From positions 124,001-188,000 of the forward strand of contig NZ_CP010431.2 in NCBI RefSeq assembly GCF_000814845.2: a stretch of DNA of 64,000 bases. Reading direction: 5' to 3'. Position numbers and translations under genes: made by a program. The notes under the pieces are model-generated. The model was given only the letters and a program-made list of their open reading frames with translations, searched no databases and was not told the origin of the DNA. Position 1 is the first letter of the stretch; each line of letters starts with the position of its first letter. Origin of the DNA: Pandoraea sputorum. GTDB lineage: Bacteria > Pseudomonadota > Gammaproteobacteria > Burkholderiales > Burkholderiaceae. This document shows positions 61,500-64,000 of the stretch, piece after piece.

Positions 61500-61802
61500 A
61501 TGCTATTTGATCCTTCGCTGTTATCGGTCCGATCGCTGGACCTCAACGCATCGGTGTCTGCGACCGATCCTGCTTCAGGTCAGACGCTGGAGTCGCGTTT
61601 CATGAACGCGGTGGCCAATCTGTCCGCCGATTTCGAAGCGGACCGCGCAGGCATCGCGGCGGCAGCGTCGCGCTTCGATCCCAGTAATCCGGAGAGCGCG
61701 ATGGACTTGCAGAATCGGCTCGCCGTATACGGTATCGATGTCGGCATGGCGAGTTCGCTTGCGCGTAAGTCGGTGGCGGCCGTCGAGGCCCTGCTTCGGT
61801 AA
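61500..61802 (+). CDS. sctI: Type III secretion inner rod protein SctI (PrgJ type)
   Basis: A 100-residue protein placed between needle and SctJ genes, the PrgJ position. The C-terminal part (LQNRLAVYGIDVGMASSLARKSVAAVEALL) matches the conserved helix of rod proteins. GAGG lies before ATG 61500; an earlier in-frame ATG (61467) is less likely. Its stop overlaps the sctJ start. Confidence 0.87.
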   Translation: MLFDPSLLSVRSLDLNASVSATDPASGQTLESRFMNAVANLSADFEADRAGIAAAASRFDPSNPESAMDLQNRLAVYGIDVGMASSLARKSVAAVEALLR

Positions 61803-62554
61803 TGCGCCGCTACGTCTTTCTCCTCGTTGCAGTGCTGGCGCTCACGGGATGCCGCAAAGCCGAGACGCTGCTCAGCGCGCTCGACCAGCAGCAGGCCAAC
61901 GAAGTGGCTGCCGTGCTGCTGCGTCACGACATCGCGACGCAGAAGACCGACGGGGGAAAGGCGGGCTATTCGATTTCGGTCGACGCCGCCGATTTTCCGC
62001 AAGCGGTGGACTGGCTCAAGACATACGACTTGCCGTCGCGTCCCCGTATGGAAATCGCACAGATGTTCCCGCCCGATTCGCTCGTGGCGTCACCGCGCGC
62101 CGAACGGGCGCGCCTGTACTCTGCGATCGAGCAGCGGCTGGAGCAGTCCGTCCGATTGATGAGCGGCGTACTCGCGGCGCGCGTGCATGTGAGCTATGAC
62201 GTCGATGCGCAGCCTTCCAGTGCCGCGATATCCAGTCCACATATTTCTGCTGTCGTCGTGTATCGGAACGACGTCGATGCGACAGCGCTGATCAATGACA
62301 TCCGGCGATTTCTCAAGAACAGTTTCGACGATGTGCGCTACGAGAATATCTCCGTCGTGCTCTCGCGGCAGCCGGTCTCGCTCAGTGCGGGGCCGTCGTT
62401 GCCGGTCGAGAAGAGAACGAACGAAGGCCGCCCGCTCTGGCCGCTCCTGGTGGTCGGCGTGCTGGCTTGCGCGGTTCTCGCTGCGACGCTGAGAGCGCGC
62501 GTCAGGTGGCCGCGGCGCACTGACGTCACGCCGCAAGTGTCGGAGGGCCGATGA
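61802..62554 (+). CDS. sctJ: Type III secretion inner-membrane ring lipoprotein SctJ (PrgK type)
   Basis: A 250-residue lipoprotein: signal with lipobox LTGC (Cys17), a YscJ/FliF domain (about 20-195, with ALDQQQANEVAAVLLRHDI and GVLAARVHVSY), and a C-terminal transmembrane helix (about 213-233) followed by basic residues. It forms the inner-membrane ring with SctD. Start overlaps the sctI stop (TAATG). Confidence 0.94.
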   Translation: MRRYVFLLVAVLALTGCRKAETLLSALDQQQANEVAAVLLRHDIATQKTDGGKAGYSISVDAADFPQAVDWLKTYDLPSRPRMEIAQMFPPDSLVASPRAERARLYSAIEQRLEQSVRLMSGVLAARVHVSYDVDAQPSSAAISSPHISAVVVYRNDVDATALINDIRRFLKNSFDDVRYENISVVLSRQPVSLSAGPSLPVEKRTNEGRPLWPLLVVGVLACAVLAATLRARVRWPRRTDVTPQVSEGR

Positions 62555-63165
62555 TGGCCTTCTACCCGACACCCGATCTGCACGAGTCGCCGAGTCCGAT
62601 TGCCGTGAGCTGGAGGACGATGATGTTCGACCCGGTGTCGTACATCCATCCGGTGCGCTTCATCTATCCGACGCCGTTCTCGTCGCCGCGTCAGCGGGCC
62701 GTGATCAACGAAATGCTCATCGCCGGATTTCGTCTCGACAGGCACTGGCCGTTCGATCAGATCGGGATCGTGGAGCGGCCTTGGGTACTGAACTGGCGAT
62801 TGTTGCCGCAGGTGGCCTATCTGATGGGATGTCAGGTGCACAAGGCCAGTCTGTGTCGTCGCGCTGCGCTGCTCGGATTGCCCCGGTGGGCCTATGCGTA
62901 CGCGCGGTTGCCGGTGCTCGATGCGGTGCCGTGCGCAGTGGAGGTGCCGCCGTCGCACAGCGAATTGCTCGGCGAAGGGTTTGTGCGGCTCATGGCGTTA
63001 AGTGCACCGCTTCGCGAACCGCTTCGTCAGCGCTTGCCATTGCTATTTCCCCCCCTCGATTCCTGCGCCGCCGACATGCCCGACGCGCGCGACGTGCGAC
63101 TTTTCGTGACGGCTCTGCAATATGCCAAGAAGCATCCCCATTCCCCCCCGGACACGCGTCATTGA
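62551..63165 (+). CDS. sctK: Type III secretion sorting-platform protein SctK (OrgA type)
   Basis: A 204-residue cytoplasmic protein in the OrgA position between sctJ and sctL. The middle part (HPVRFIYPTPFSSPRQRAVINEMLI, then WPFDQIG and NWRLLPQVAYLMG) resembles OrgA/MxiK. It would anchor the SctQ-SctL-SctN sorting platform to the ring. It overlaps both neighbours. Sequence conservation is low in this family, so position carries much of the weight. Confidence 0.82.
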   Translation: MMAFYPTPDLHESPSPIAVSWRTMMFDPVSYIHPVRFIYPTPFSSPRQRAVINEMLIAGFRLDRHWPFDQIGIVERPWVLNWRLLPQVAYLMGCQVHKASLCRRAALLGLPRWAYAYARLPVLDAVPCAVEVPPSHSELLGEGFVRLMALSAPLREPLRQRLPLLFPPLDSCAADMPDARDVRLFVTALQYAKKHPHSPPDTRH

Positions 63166-63916
63166 CGGCGTTGTCGTGAGCCGCGACGAGTTGGCTCGCG
63201 GGACCCGCACCGAGCGCGTCGACGACGACATTCGTCGTTGGGCGAAGCGGCGTGTCGCCGAGACGCAGCAAACGATGGCCGGGCAACGTGCGTGTGCGAT
63301 GCACGCAGGGTATCGCGACGGTATGGCCATGGCGCTCGAAGACGTGGTGGCGCATCTGATGCGCACTGAGCAGCTGTGCCTGCGCTGGCGCGGCGAAATG
63401 ATCGAACAGGTGCGCGGCTTGCTGACGTGCGCGTCGCGCCACCCGCAGGCACTGCTCGCCGCGCTCGAAGACGCGCTGCATGCCTTCGCCGACGTGCCGT
63501 CCGACGTCCCCGTGACGATTGTATTGCCGGTGCTTCTCAAGCCTCGTCGCGACGACATTCGTGCGCGGGTGCAAGCCGCTTGCCATGCACCGCTCAAGCT
63601 CGAATTCAGGGCGACGGACGAGCGTATCTCCGTGCGCCGCGGAAGCACCGTGATCGAGTACGACCCGCACGACTACGTCGCGCGGGCTGAGGCGGCACTG
63701 GACCTCGACCCGAACGCATCGAAGGCGGACCTTCACGCGATGCTGGCGCCCGCGCTCAGGTCGCTCGGTGAGCATGTCGCTGCGCTGGCGACGGATCCGG
63801 CTCAGACGGAACGAACTGCGAACACGGGCCGCGACGTCGATGCGGCCCGGCGCCCCGCAATCGCCCCGGCTACAGGGTGCTTCGATACGACAGGAGGCGA
63901 CGATGAACACCGTTGA
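63122..63916 (+). CDS. sctL: Type III secretion stator/ATPase regulator SctL (OrgB type)
   Basis: A 264-residue protein of the HrpE/YscL/FliH group, linking the ATPase SctN to the sorting platform. A charged N-terminal part (about 25-80, helical) and a conserved C-terminal region (PVTIVLPVLLKPRRDDIRARVQ, then ISVRRGSTVIEYDPHDYVAR) are visible. It overlaps sctK by 44 bases and is followed by another coding start at 63903. Confidence 0.82.
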   Translation: MPRSIPIPPRTRVIDGVVVSRDELARGTRTERVDDDIRRWAKRRVAETQQTMAGQRACAMHAGYRDGMAMALEDVVAHLMRTEQLCLRWRGEMIEQVRGLLTCASRHPQALLAALEDALHAFADVPSDVPVTIVLPVLLKPRRDDIRARVQAACHAPLKLEFRATDERISVRRGSTVIEYDPHDYVARAEAALDLDPNASKADLHAMLAPALRSLGEHVAALATDPAQTERTANTGRDVDAARRPAIAPATGCFDTTGGDDEHR

Positions 63917-64000
63917 AGGCATCTCGACGATCTCACCGGTGTCCGCAGACCCCGCCAACGAACCGACACCGATGTCGCTTGCGGAGCGCGTTCGCAGCAT
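63903..64000 (+). CDS. Start of the next type III secretion locus gene, partial
   Basis: ATG 63903 follows AGGAGG with good spacing and overlaps the sctL stop region by 14 bases. The frame is open to the window end (32 codons: MNTVEGISTISPVSADPANE and onward). Too little is visible to assign it; by position it belongs to the secretion locus. Confidence 0.6.
   Translation, partial: MNTVEGISTISPVSADPANEPTPMSLAERVRS

Overview
The window reads as a continuous piece of chromosome from a GC-rich betaproteobacterium of the Burkholderiaceae, most likely Pandoraea or a close relative. The grounds are overall composition, dense operons, and conserved Burkholderiales gene runs (def/fmt/htpX/rsmB/DUF4390/ntrY/ntrX, with dprA divergent from def). 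A SPI-1-like type III secretion locus begins at the right edge. The genus is inferred from protein style and synteny only. There is no rRNA, CRISPR array, IS element or prophage; one tRNA (Phe) is present.

Left part (1-16 kb), uptake and breakdown of amide-type compounds. A LysR regulator stands divergent to an M20 amidohydrolase/MFS transporter pair. A thiolase follows. Next is a seven-gene minus-strand operon: a Liv-type ABC transporter (binding protein, two permeases, two ATPases), an N-carbamoyl-amino-acid-type amidohydrolase and an M81 (MlrC-like) metallopeptidase. A divergent GntR/FadR regulator with a histone-H1-like tail faces it across two perfect inverted repeats. Agmatine deiminase and a small molybdopterin-oxidoreductase-like protein close the block.

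Middle part (16-44 kb). A 1258-residue BTAD/cyclase-like/AAA/TPR regulator, an orphan SsuA-like binding protein, a Fur-controlled TonB receptor with PiuC hydroxylase, and small envelope genes (Spy-like, DoxX, a repeat protein) come first. A PaaI thioesterase, a patatin, a 2-hydroxyacid dehydrogenase and GTP-dependent PEP carboxykinase follow. Then come an antitoxin/PIN toxin pair of lower GC, a Cache-type histidine kinase/NarL regulator pair divergent from cstA-ybdD (probable pyruvate uptake), hemN with an FNR-like box, a LysR regulator, topoisomerase III and a thioredoxin-like protein.

Right part (44-64 kb). DprA is followed by def, a membrane glycosyltransferase, fmt, htpX, rsmB, a DUF4390 gene and an NtrY/NtrX-like pair whose regulator has no AAA+ domain. 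tRNA-Phe, the queuosine precursor genes queC-queE-queD and a periplasmic DsrE-like protein come next. A SEL1-repeat gene is split by a frameshift at a G6 run. The type III genes sctD, sctF, sctI, sctJ, sctK and sctL then run off the right edge.

The points most worth a second look are the G6 frameshift, the truncated NtrX, the BTAD regulator with a degenerate cyclase domain, the perfect inverted repeats upstream of cstA, the GntR gene and the DsrE-like gene, and the carbamoylase/M81/ABC operon as a coherent but unassigned pathway.
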